DNA of 20,624 nt, taken from assembly GCA_949127685.1 (NCBI GenBank), contig CASBPW010000111.1:1-20624 (forward strand), given 5' to 3'. Source of the stretch: Candidatus Sivonenia alaskensis PMM_0068 (GTDB lineage Bacteria; Cyanobacteriota; Cyanobacteriia; Gloeobacterales; PMM-0068). Of the stretch, positions 7,288-14,649 are shown one piece after another. Position 1 is the first letter of the stretch. Every line of letters starts with the position of its first letter. The notes beneath the pieces were generated by a model. That model had not been told where the DNA came from and did not search any database. It worked only from the letters and a program-made list of their open reading frames with translations. Both the position numbers and the translations under genes were made by a program.

Positions 7288-8048
7288 TTTGGGTGCTGGT
7301 AGGACGCCTTTACTAAGAGTGCGGCAACTTCTTTAGAGGAGAGATTCCGATAATTTCCAGGCAATAAATCGCCCAGTGAAATTGTACCAATAGCTACTCG
7401 AATTAGGGAATATACGGGATACCCTAACGCTTCACAAATACGACGAATCTGACGGTTCCTCCCTTCCTGTAGGATAACTGTTATTAGTGTCTTTCCTTCG
7501 TCCTGTTGCAATATATTTATCTCTGCAGGAAGTGTAGGTGTTTTTCCTAGCAAAACTCCTTTGCTCCACAAGTGTAAATCGCTCTCTTGCGGCTTTCCTT
7601 GGACCCAGACATGATAGGTTTTTGAGCAACCATAACGGGGATGGGTCAGTCTCAGGGTAAAGTCTCCATCATTGGTCAAGAGTAGAGCGCCACTACTGTA
7701 TTGATCCAGACGGCCAACGGGATGAATGCCTTGGTCTGCCAGTGCCGGAGGTAAGGAATCTAAGACTGTTTTTCGGCCCTCTGGGTCATGACAGGTGCTA
7801 ACAACACCTTTTGGCTTGTGGTAGAGAAGATAAATTTTATGGGTTGGTGAGTTTACCCGTTTGCCGTCTACCTGAACTTGGTCTTGCTCAGGGTCAACTC
7901 GGGTGCCCAATTCCGTAATCAGTTGTCCGTTGACTTGGACTTTACCCGCTAGAATCAGTTGTTCAGCTTGGCGGCGGGAACTGACGCCACAGCTAGCGAG
8001 GTATTTTTGAAGACGTAGGCCGGTCATAGCCATTGGTTCCATAGCCAT
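7284..8048 (-). CDS. rluB: RsuA/RluB-family rRNA pseudouridine synthase
   Basis: A 254-residue pseudouridine synthase that isomerises a specific uridine in ribosomal RNA. An N-terminal S4 RNA-binding domain (about residues 11-58, LRLQKYLASCGVSSRRQAEQ) precedes the catalytic domain with YHKPKGVVST (76-85), the catalytic GRLDQYSSGALLLTNDGD loop (Asp115) and EGRNRQIRR (195-203). The loop reads YSSGA where the family commonly has TxGL, a mild variation. 16S (RsuA) or 23S (RluB) specificity cannot be read from sequence; rluB is the usual annotation in this size class. In-frame ATGs at 8048, 8042, 8033 and 8027 are all possible; family similarity begins at the last one (MTGLRLQKYL). The first overlaps the upstream gene by 56 bp. 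It is coupled to rodZ by a 4-bp ATGA overlap. Confidence 0.92.
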   Translation of the reverse strand: MAMEPMAMTGLRLQKYLASCGVSSRRQAEQLILAGKVQVNGQLITELGTRVDPEQDQVQVDGKRVNSPTHKIYLLYHKPKGVVSTCHDPEGRKTVLDSLPPALADQGIHPVGRLDQYSSGALLLTNDGDFTLRLTHPRYGCSKTYHVWVQGKPQESDLHLWSKGVLLGKTPTLPAEINILQQDEGKTLITVILQEGRNRQIRRICEALGYPVYSLIRVAIGTISLGDLLPGNYRNLSSKEVAALLVKASYQHPK

Positions 8049-8466
8049 AGGCAGTGTTGGTAGACTCTTCAGGAGCTTGGATCAACTGGCAATCGAACTC
8101 TTCTGCTAACCGATGTACTTCCTTCAGGTCTTCTTCAGACCATACGGTCCAGCTGCCTCGTAGTTCATCGCCGACGCGGACTTCTACACGGTTCCCTACG
8201 ATGTACATAATGCGTTGACGACGGTTAGCCTGTTTGGCTTTCTCTTGAATCAGTTCAACCGGGTCAATATCTAACAGCCGTAGTGCTACTAAAATTTTGG
8301 GAAAAGCTTCGGTAAGTTCTTGCCGTGCGCGGATTTGGTCGCTCCGAAGCCAAGCAATCAAAGCTTCTGTCACCTCTTCATTGAGATGCTTCAATGCTTC
8401 TAAGGGAGACTTTGTTTGATAACGTGGGTCCTCCCATATTTTGGCTAGGGCTTCCTGGAGGTCCAT
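7993..8466 (-). CDS. Small MazG-like protein
   Basis: A 157-residue cytoplasmic protein with no membrane segment. The N-terminal 90 residues look like the helical MazG/all-alpha NTP pyrophosphatase fold. EExxE is at Glu30, Glu31 and Glu34; a second acidic pair is at Glu50 and Glu53, where the family usually has ExxD; and a K....N.R-like segment (Lys76, Asn81, Arg82/83) follows GIDP-like LDIDPVEL. Such enzymes hydrolyse (d)NTPs to monophosphates. The change of the final Asp to Glu may mean altered metal binding or loss of activity. Residues 88-130 (YIVGNRVEVRVGDELRGSW onwards) form a separate small alpha/beta part that I do not recognise. It is the first gene of the minus-strand cluster and overlaps the pseudouridine synthase gene. 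Confidence 0.72.
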   Translation of the reverse strand: MDLQEALAKIWEDPRYQTKSPLEALKHLNEEVTEALIAWLRSDQIRARQELTEAFPKILVALRLLDIDPVELIQEKAKQANRRQRIMYIVGNRVEVRVGDELRGSWTVWSEEDLKEVHRLAEEFDCQLIQAPEESTNTAYGYGTNGYDRPTSSKIPR

Positions 8467-8515
8467 AATTTAGTTGTTGAGAAGTGCATCCTTGATCGGA
8501 AGCGTTGTTGTCTAT

Positions 8516-8544
8516 ATGATAGATATTAACAAAGTGTTTATTAA
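8516..8544 (-). promoter_or_regulatory. Candidate promoter for the rodZ-mre cluster
   Basis: On the minus strand, TTAATA (8539-8544) and TATCAT (8516-8521) are spaced by 17 bp, giving a fair sigma-70-type match (4/6 and 5/6). It lies 50 bp upstream of the MazG-like start in an AT-rich divergent region shared with bciB. It is read from consensus only. Confidence 0.35.
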
Positions 8545-8626
8545 TTTGCGTATTTTCTGAGAGAAATAGTCCATTATTTTTTCTTAGGTATCGGGCAGCA
8601 TCTCTTTCTTTTGAGTGCATTCAGGG

Positions 8627-8632
8627 TACAAT
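8627..8632 (+). promoter_or_regulatory. Candidate -10 element for bciB
   Basis: TACAAT matches the -10 consensus at five of six positions and lies 30 bp before the chosen bciB ATG. No convincing -35 hexamer stands 17 bp upstream (CTTTCT), so recognition would need an activator or the call is chance. Confidence 0.2.
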
Positions 8633-8662
8633 GCCCATCGCATCCGCAAGTTATTCCTCCCT

Positions 8663-9832
8663 ATGAAATCGTATCCCAAGCCTAAAAATCGCCCAGCGCT
8701 TGAACTCTGTAGTGAATGTGGTTTGTGCGATACATCCTATTTGCGCTATGCCAAATGGGCCTGCGCATTTATTACCCAACATATTGAAGAGCTAGAAAAG
8801 AAGGTCCACGGAACATCTCGTATTCTTGATAATCCGCAGCAACTTTACTTTGGCGTGCATCAGGCGATGCACAGTGCTCGCCGGAAAGATCCGATTCCGG
8901 GTGCACAGTGGACAGGGATTGTCAGTACCATTGGGATGCGTGCTCTTGAGCGAGGCTGGGTTGATGCGGTGCTTTGTGTGCAAGCTTCTCCTGAGGACCG
9001 TTTTCGACCCCAGCCTATACTCGCAAGAACTCCCGCAGAAGTGCTTGCGGCACGGGTCAACAAACCGACACTTTCTCCCAATCTTTCTGTCCTAGATGAA
9101 ATCCCTAAGCAGGGGATTAAGCGATTGCTTGCGATTGGGGTCGGTTGTCAGATTCAAGCCCTACGCACGGTACAGGACAAAATCGGCTTAGAAGAACTCT
9201 ATGTCTTGGGAACGCCCTGTGTCGATAATGTCAATCGTCAGGGTCTCCAAAAGTTTCTCGATACCACCAGCCACTCCCCTTCTACGGTGGTCCACTATGA
9301 ATTTATGCAGGACTTCCAGGTGCACTTTAGACATGAGGATGGTCATGTTGAAAAGGTGCCGTTTTTTGGACTTAATACCAAAGAACTTAAAGATGTCTTT
9401 GCTCCTTCTTGCCTAAGTTGTTTTGACTACACCAATGCTTTGGCCGATTTGGTGGTGGGCTATATGGGCGCACCTTTCCAATGGCAATGGTTATTGGTCC
9501 GCAATGAGCGAGGGCAGCAATTGATGAACCTCGTCAAAGATGAGCTGGAGTTCACCGATATGGTGGATAAGGGAAACCGTAAGGCGGCTGTCCAGCAAGG
9601 AATTTCTATCTATGACCAGGGAATCACCCTCCCGATGTGGTTAGCCCAGATTATGGGTGTAGCGATTAACCAGATTGGTCCGAAAGGATTGGAATATGGG
9701 CGCTTTTCGATTGACTCTCACTTTGTCCGTAACTATCTCTATTTGAAGCGCAACCACCCGACCAAGTTCGCTCAGCAAGTTCCTGCTTTTGCTAAAAAGA
9801 TCGTCGAGCAGTACAAATTACCAGATTCTTAG
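8663..9832 (+). CDS. bciB: Ferredoxin-type 3,8-divinyl (proto)chlorophyllide 8-vinyl reductase
   Basis: A 389-residue FrhB-family flavo-iron-sulfur protein, close along its whole length to cyanobacterial Slr1923, which reduces the 8-vinyl group during chlorophyll a synthesis using reduced ferredoxin. Near the N-terminus is the cluster motif CSECGLC (Cys16, Cys19, Cys22) with Cys34 in WACAF. Further hallmarks are GAQWTGIVSTI, ARTPAEVLAARVNKPTLSPN, GVGCQIQALR (Cys152), YVLGTPCVDNV (Cys166), HYEFMQDF, APSCLSCFDY (Cys250, Cys253) and ADLVVGYMGAP. The ATG at 8663 is preferred because homology begins there; a GTG at 8615 in the same frame would add 16 residues without family support. No clear Shine-Dalgarno is visible. 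It diverges from the rodZ-mre cluster and is followed by rbcR. Confidence 0.96.
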   Translation: MKSYPKPKNRPALELCSECGLCDTSYLRYAKWACAFITQHIEELEKKVHGTSRILDNPQQLYFGVHQAMHSARRKDPIPGAQWTGIVSTIGMRALERGWVDAVLCVQASPEDRFRPQPILARTPAEVLAARVNKPTLSPNLSVLDEIPKQGIKRLLAIGVGCQIQALRTVQDKIGLEELYVLGTPCVDNVNRQGLQKFLDTTSHSPSTVVHYEFMQDFQVHFRHEDGHVEKVPFFGLNTKELKDVFAPSCLSCFDYTNALADLVVGYMGAPFQWQWLLVRNERGQQLMNLVKDELEFTDMVDKGNRKAAVQQGISIYDQGITLPMWLAQIMGVAINQIGPKGLEYGRFSIDSHFVRNYLYLKRNHPTKFAQQVPAFAKKIVEQYKLPDS

Positions 9833-10029
9833 AGATTCTATGGCAAAAATGCGGCAGGCTCCCTTCAATAGAGCACACCCGTTTTTTTGTAAAGGAACCA
9901 TCCTTCAACCGTTGTACTCTTATGCGATAAACCTTCTCTGAACGGTACATCCTCCCTTACGCTTACTTGTGGGGCTTACTTTCGGTTACTCTTATAGGTA
10001 GTTATGTCTGCCATCAAATTCTCTTATCT

Positions 10030-10962
10030 ATGAGCTTCAGTTTTGACCAAATTAGGATCCTCAGAGCAATTGCTCATGAAGGAAGTTTCAAAAAAGCAGC
10101 GGAGTCTATGTTTATCTCCCAGCCTGCGGTCAGCTTACAGGTACGGAATTTGGAAAAAGCTGTGGGAGCTGTGTTGTTTGACCGCTCTAGCCGCAGTGCC
10201 GAACTCACGCAGGCAGGCCACGTGCTACTTTCCTATGCTGAACAAATCATTAACCTCCAAAAAGAGGCTGTCAGAGCTATTGGGGATTTGGAAAGCCTAA
10301 GGGGTGGCGTTCTAACGCTAGGGGCTTCCCAGACGACAGGGACCTACTTAATGCCTCAGCTCATTGGCATATTTCGCCAGCGCTATCCAGAAGTGTCTGT
10401 ACAACTTCAGGTTCGCTCGACGCGACAGGTTGCTCAAGGTGTCATGGAAGGGCTATGGGGGCTAGGAATTGTTGGCGGTGCTGTGCCCAACGAACTCAGC
10501 GAACGTTTGGAAGTTGAAGATTTTATCGATGATCCCTACGTTTTGATTGCCGCCGCCAACCATCCTTTGGCCGGATCCTCTGTCATTGACAAGAAACGAC
10601 TATACAGAGAAAAATTCATCACCCTGGACCCAGGGTCCACCACACGCCGTGTCATCGATAAGGCCCTCCTCGAATCAGGCATTGAGCCTTCTAAACTCAA
10701 TCTCGAAATGGAACTAAGTTCTTTGGAAGCCATTAAGGTAGCCGTGCAAGCGGGGCTGGGCATCGCTTTCATCTCAGCAATTGCCGTCCATCAAGAACTG
10801 TCTATGGGTGTTCTAGAACAAATTCAGGTAGAGGGTCTGGATGTGCATCGCAAACTCCGTATCCTGACGGACCCTAAACGCTATATTTCGCGGGCTACCC
10901 GTGCCTTTCAAAAAGAAATTCTTCCTCAAGCCCTTAGCCTGATGCCCTTTAAAACTTTGTAG
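10030..10962 (+). CDS. rbcR: LysR-type regulator, RbcR-like
   Basis: A 310-residue LysR-family transcription factor. The winged helix-turn-helix is at about residues 17-51 (GSFKKAAESMFISQPAVSLQ followed by VRNLEKAVGAVLFDR), and the effector domain begins near LTLGASQTTGTYLMP. That GASQTTGTYL segment, LQLQV-like VQLQVRSTRQ, FITLDPGSTTRRVID, the EMELSSLEAIKVAVQAGLG stretch and AFISAIAVHQEL match the cyanobacterial/plastid RbcR (Ycf30) group, which controls RuBisCO operon and related carbon-fixation genes in response to carbon metabolites. The ATG at 10030 gives the family N-terminus (SFSFDQIRILRAIA); a TTG at 9967 would add 21 hydrophobic residues without support. The neighbour lpxD starts 14 bp downstream, so they are probably co-transcribed. 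NdhR/CcmR is the main alternative. Confidence 0.9.
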   Translation: MSFSFDQIRILRAIAHEGSFKKAAESMFISQPAVSLQVRNLEKAVGAVLFDRSSRSAELTQAGHVLLSYAEQIINLQKEAVRAIGDLESLRGGVLTLGASQTTGTYLMPQLIGIFRQRYPEVSVQLQVRSTRQVAQGVMEGLWGLGIVGGAVPNELSERLEVEDFIDDPYVLIAAANHPLAGSSVIDKKRLYREKFITLDPGSTTRRVIDKALLESGIEPSKLNLEMELSSLEAIKVAVQAGLGIAFISAIAVHQELSMGVLEQIQVEGLDVHRKLRILTDPKRYISRATRAFQKEILPQALSLMPFKTL

Positions 10963-10976
10963 AGGTGTTGCCTATT

Positions 10977-12023
10977 ATGTATTCCGTTCAAGAACTGGCA
11001 CAGCTTTTAGATGTGCGTGTAGATCCCTCCCTCAGTCTGGATATTACTGGAGTAGCGCCTATAGAAGAAGCCCAGGCGGGTGACCTCACTTTTTTGGCGA
11101 ATCCTAAATATATTCAGAAAGTAGAAGGCTGCAAAGCCGGAGCTATTCTTGTTTCTCCGAAATTTGAAGGAAAACTTCCCATCCCAGCTCTTTACACGAG
11201 TAATCCCTATTTAGCTTTTGCCCGAGCCATTGAGCTTTTCTATTCAAAACCTTTGCCTCCCAGGGGCATTCATCCAACCGCAGTCATCGGTCAGGGCTGC
11301 ACTTTGGGTAAGGATATTTCCATCGGGGCCTATGTTGTCCTCGGCAACCATGTGACGATTGGGGACAGTGTAACGATCCATCCTCATTGTGTGCTCTATG
11401 ACAGGGCGGTTCTGGGTTCTGGATGTCTAGTCCACAGTCATGTGGTAGTCCGAGAAAATGTACAGATTGGTCAACGGGTCATTTTGCAAAATGGGGCGGT
11501 GATTGGGGCCGATGGTTTTGGCTTTGCCCCCGTCGGGGATGGGAGCTATCACAAAATTCTTCAGGTCGGGACCGTAATTTTGGGCGATGATGTGGAAGTT
11601 CAATCGCTTAGTTCCGTGGATCGGGGCACGTTGGAAGCGACGACGATTGGTCACGGCACCAAAATCGATAATTTGGTGCAAATCGGTCATGGCTGTAAAG
11701 TTGGAAAAGATACCGTTATTTGTGGTCAGGTTGCACTGGCAGGTTCGACGATCGTAGGAGACCGGGTGGTGCTGGCCGGTCAGTCAGGGGTATCCGGACA
11801 TCTAACCATTGGTGATAATGTGATTGCTGCCTCTGGGACAGGAATTACCGAATCTATTCCGAAAGGCAAAGTGATTGCGGGTTATCCTGCCGTCGAGGTA
11901 GAAGTCTGGAGACGGTATGTCACCCAATTTAAAAATCTCCCAGAACTGTCCAAACGAGTGCGAAGACTGGAACGAGCCTTAGAAATTAAAAAACAGGAAA
12001 ACCAGAATTCTGGTGATGTATGA
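10977..12023 (+). CDS. lpxD: UDP-3-O-acylglucosamine N-acyltransferase
   Basis: LpxD adds the second hydroxyacyl chain, from acyl-ACP, to UDP-3-O-acyl-glucosamine in lipid A synthesis. The 348-residue protein has an N-terminal uridine-binding domain (about 1-95, with GDLTFLANPKY), a left-handed beta helix of hexapeptide repeats (about 100-310) and a C-terminal helical tail (about 318-348). The catalytic His is His238 in VQIGHGC. Typical segments are NGAVIGADGFGFAP, SVDRGTLEATTIG and GQSGVSGHLTIGDN. The ATG at 10977 is chosen because AGAGGTG stands nine bases upstream; a GTG at 10965 would add four residues and remove this ribosome site. It follows rbcR closely and converges on rodA. Confidence 0.96.
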   Translation: MYSVQELAQLLDVRVDPSLSLDITGVAPIEEAQAGDLTFLANPKYIQKVEGCKAGAILVSPKFEGKLPIPALYTSNPYLAFARAIELFYSKPLPPRGIHPTAVIGQGCTLGKDISIGAYVVLGNHVTIGDSVTIHPHCVLYDRAVLGSGCLVHSHVVVRENVQIGQRVILQNGAVIGADGFGFAPVGDGSYHKILQVGTVILGDDVEVQSLSSVDRGTLEATTIGHGTKIDNLVQIGHGCKVGKDTVICGQVALAGSTIVGDRVVLAGQSGVSGHLTIGDNVIAASGTGITESIPKGKVIAGYPAVEVEVWRRYVTQFKNLPELSKRVRRLERALEIKKQENQNSGDV

Positions 12024-12037
12024 AATGATGCGCAGAG

Positions 12038-12130
12038 AGAGGTGGTTTACTTTTAGAGAAAGGGCATGGTCTTAGACAGACTCATCGTCGAGATAGAGAA
12101 CGGGAGATAGAAAGAGAATAAACCACCTCT
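12038..12130. repeat. Perfect 12-bp inverted repeat between lpxD and rodA
   Basis: AGAGGTGGTTTA (12038-12049) and TAAACCACCTCT (12119-12130) are exact inverse complements separated by 69 bp, with weak further pairing inwards (CTTTT against GAGAA). The element lies between two converging genes. It could be a long terminator-like stem, but there is no T-tract directly after either arm; the size (93 bp) and perfect ends would also suit a small non-autonomous element. Confidence 0.6.
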
Positions 12131-12178
12131 TCCCCGTATCGGAAGTGAAGCTTAGTGATTCCGTGCACAGTCAGTAGA

Positions 12179-13459
12179 CTAAAACCAACGCTTACGACTG
12201 CCTTGAGCGACGGCCTGTACCAACCCCAAAGCTATAAAATTTGTAAGCAAAGCGGACCGTCCAAAACTCACGAACGGAAGAGGAATTCCTGTTACAGGAG
12301 CCACCCCAATATTCATGCCAATGTTGATGATAGTTTGGAACAAGAGCATGGCAAAAACACCTACCACCAAGAGAGAACCAAAATCATCACGGGCATCGTT
12401 AGCAATCAGAATCAGTCGCCAGAAGAGTGTAAAAAAACAGCCTAGTAAGATCAGGCAGCCCAGAAACCCTGTCTCTTCTCCGAGGGCAGAAAAGATAAAG
12501 TCCGTATGCTGTTCAGGAATAAAGTTTAGTTGCGTTTGTGTCCCTGCAAACAAACCGCGACCCCAGAATTGACCTGAACCAACGGCAATTTGGGATTGAA
12601 GAATGTGATAGCCAGAGCCTAAAGGATCTTGGTTAGGGTCTAAAAAGATAGTCAACCGTTTCTGTTGGTAGGGTTTAAGAACATTCCATAGCTTCTGCCC
12701 CAATCCCCCGGAGATCAGATTGACCCCTACCGTGATTAACATCCCGATCGGTTGCCATATGGAAGATTTGGAAAGCGTCCACCAAGCGAGAACTCCCATT
12801 CCTGCGCACCAAATCATCCAGGCCGGGACCCACAGAGCGAAAAGAATAGCCGCAGCGAGTGGTGAAGTAAGAATAATCAGCCAAGAGAGGCGTGCGCCCC
12901 CCCAATACAGCATAGCGAGAGAGACCGCTCCAAATACCAGAGAGCTGCCTAGGTCAGGTTGTTTGAAAATCAGAAGCGCAGGGACTGCCACAACCGCAAG
13001 CGCCATCCAGACTCGCAGAAAGCGATTAATCGGAAAGCGACGAATAAAGGCAGCCAAAACGATGATGATCCCCAGCTTGGCGAACTCGGAGGGCTGAATA
13101 CTAACGCCGCCGATTTCGATCCAGCGCTGGGCCCCAAGGGCTTCACGGCCTAAGAACATAACGGCGAGCAAACTTGCATTCACCAGAGCATAAATCAACC
13201 AACAGGAACGCTGGAGCCATTGATAGGGGAAGCGGGATAGGCCAAACATGCTGCCTATCCCCAGAATGCCCATCGTCAGTTGACCGCGAAAATCAGCTTG
13301 GCCAGGATCCGTACTGTAAATAGCAACACAGCCAAACCCCAGCAGAACCAGAGGCATCAAAAGAACTAGAAAATCGAATTCACGCCAGTTCCTGAGCCAG
13401 TTCTGATCGAACCCTAAAGGACGGAGAATATCAACCACAGGTTTCCTAATCCTCTCCAT
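12179..13459 (-). CDS. rodA: SEDS-family peptidoglycan glycosyltransferase RodA
   Basis: RodA polymerises lipid II into glycan strands during elongation, together with a class B PBP. The 426-residue protein has about ten membrane helices. Hallmarks are GAQRWIEIGGVSIQPSEFAK (109-128), FKQPDLGSSLVF (165-176), the periplasmic loop with KPYQQKRLTIFLDPNQDPLG (262-281) and GSGYH, and NFIPEQHTDFIFSALGEETG (312-331) with the catalytic Asp320. The C-terminal signature reads GIPLPFVSFGRSALLTN (391-407), where the family consensus is closer to GxPLPFVSYGGSS, so Phe and Arg replace Tyr and Gly. RodA is preferred over FtsW because of the PEQHTDFIF motif and the nearby mre genes. It converges on lpxD and stands apart from mreBCD by about 3.7 kb. 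Confidence 0.95.
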   Translation of the reverse strand: MERIRKPVVDILRPLGFDQNWLRNWREFDFLVLLMPLVLLGFGCVAIYSTDPGQADFRGQLTMGILGIGSMFGLSRFPYQWLQRSCWLIYALVNASLLAVMFLGREALGAQRWIEIGGVSIQPSEFAKLGIIIVLAAFIRRFPINRFLRVWMALAVVAVPALLIFKQPDLGSSLVFGAVSLAMLYWGGARLSWLIILTSPLAAAILFALWVPAWMIWCAGMGVLAWWTLSKSSIWQPIGMLITVGVNLISGGLGQKLWNVLKPYQQKRLTIFLDPNQDPLGSGYHILQSQIAVGSGQFWGRGLFAGTQTQLNFIPEQHTDFIFSALGEETGFLGCLILLGCFFTLFWRLILIANDARDDFGSLLVVGVFAMLLFQTIINIGMNIGVAPVTGIPLPFVSFGRSALLTNFIALGLVQAVAQGSRKRWF

Positions 13460-13674
13460 TTAGTTTCCGGCGACCTTAATGTACCCAATGTAGCAGTCTA
13501 TTCTCACAAATATAGGGAGCCTTCAATACGACAAGAGCCCCTAGTAATCTAGAGTTTAGACTAAATATAAAATTACGCTACCCGTAGTGGCTTGTAAGCG
13601 CTAAATCTCAAACAAAAACACTGTCTATGGAATTGGTCTAGCCTCCCGTAGTAATGCGTGCGCATAATAGCAAG

Positions 13675-14613
13675 CTAAGGCTGTTGGGCTGCTGCTTTGA
13701 CCTTTTGAGATTCTACATTTAAGAAGATCGTGGATTTATCTCCTTCAACCCGGACAACCCGAAGCGGACTTTCTTGTCCGGCATCTTTAGCTGCTGTGAT
13801 GCGCTCTTGCAAGCGCTCGTAGAACAGGAGATCAGCTAACTGGGCGTTTTTGGCCGCAGCCTGTCCTTGTAATTCGATCGCTTTCTGGTTTGCTTGCGAG
13901 AGAATCAAGCGACGGGTGGTTTCCTTCTCTTGAATTTGAGCTTTTACTCCAGCTGTTTGGGCCGTAATCGAAGCTACTTGTTTTTGCTCTAGGGAAGCTT
14001 TCAGCCCTTCAGGAAATTGTGGAGTTCCTAAAAATATCCCTTCGATGAGCACGAGGGGAACCGATTGCCCATTCACCGTGGTTTTGGCCATGTCTTGGTT
14101 CATCACCTCTTTCATTTGGCCTTCCATGATGCCCCGCTTCGCTTTGACATAATAAGCTTCTGAACTAAAGCCAGCGGAAACGTCTCGCACTTTAGAGCGG
14201 ACCAAAGGCACGACTACAGTTTCCATATAGCGGATGCCCACTTTACTGTGCAGTACATCCAAAACCGCTGGATTCGGTTTGAGGGCTACAAAAACATCAA
14301 CCTTAAAAGCTTGTCCATCAGCCGTATTTACTCCAATCGCTGCTCCAGATCGATTAGGAGCGTTCTCAACGTCGGTAAACTGCCATACCTTAGTACGGAC
14401 GTTGTAGGTAATCGGATTCTCTATCCCAGGGGTAATGAATGTAACTCCTGGCTTTTCGACTCGTCCTGCCTGAATGCCGGTAAAGCTGTTGAATATAACC
14501 GTGGCATTACCAGGTTCGGTGACATAGGTAAAAGGTCGCCACAATAGGAGCAAAACAGCGGCAACCAAAACCCCAACAGGGAGCCAGGTTTGTGTCTCTT
14601 TGGTCAGCTTCAT
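13675..14613 (-). CDS. Prohibitin/SPFH (band 7) protein, downstream paralogue
   Basis: A 312-residue SPFH-domain protein. It has one N-terminal membrane anchor (about residues 10-27), the band 7 domain (about 30-210: GNATVIFNSFTGIQAGRVEKP, PGVTFITPG, YNVRTKVW, VPLVRSKVRDVSAGFSSEAY) and a C-terminal coiled coil rich in Ala, Gln and Glu (about 215-270). Such proteins build large ring-like membrane scaffolds; cyanobacterial prohibitins such as Slr1106 are found in membrane complexes, but their function is not settled. It starts 36 bp after a second, shorter SPFH gene on the same strand, so the pair probably arose by tandem duplication and may form a hetero-oligomer, as eukaryotic PHB1/PHB2 do. 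Confidence 0.9.
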   Translation of the reverse strand: MKLTKETQTWLPVGVLVAAVLLLLWRPFTYVTEPGNATVIFNSFTGIQAGRVEKPGVTFITPGIENPITYNVRTKVWQFTDVENAPNRSGAAIGVNTADGQAFKVDVFVALKPNPAVLDVLHSKVGIRYMETVVVPLVRSKVRDVSAGFSSEAYYVKAKRGIMEGQMKEVMNQDMAKTTVNGQSVPLVLIEGIFLGTPQFPEGLKASLEQKQVASITAQTAGVKAQIQEKETTRRLILSQANQKAIELQGQAAAKNAQLADLLFYERLQERITAAKDAGQESPLRVVRVEGDKSTIFLNVESQKVKAAAQQP

Positions 14614-14649
14614 GAGTTGGTCCTCAAGGTTTGGTAACCTGCGTAATGA

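Noticed and set aside
8615..8662. Upstream GTG start for bciB
   Set aside because: The extra 16 residues have no counterpart in the family, and the ATG at 8663 gives the expected N-terminus.
9967..10029. Upstream TTG start for rbcR
   Set aside because: It would put a hydrophobic stretch before the helix-turn-helix, unlike LysR proteins; the ATG at 10030 fits the family.
12080..12110. Minus-strand CGATGAGTC...GAC resembling a hammerhead ribozyme core
   Set aside because: The core CTGATGA is not exact and the required GAAA after stem II is missing.
13555..13565. Palindrome TTTAGACTAAA upstream of rodA
   Set aside because: It is short and AT-rich, has no known operator match, and is not repeated near other genes here.
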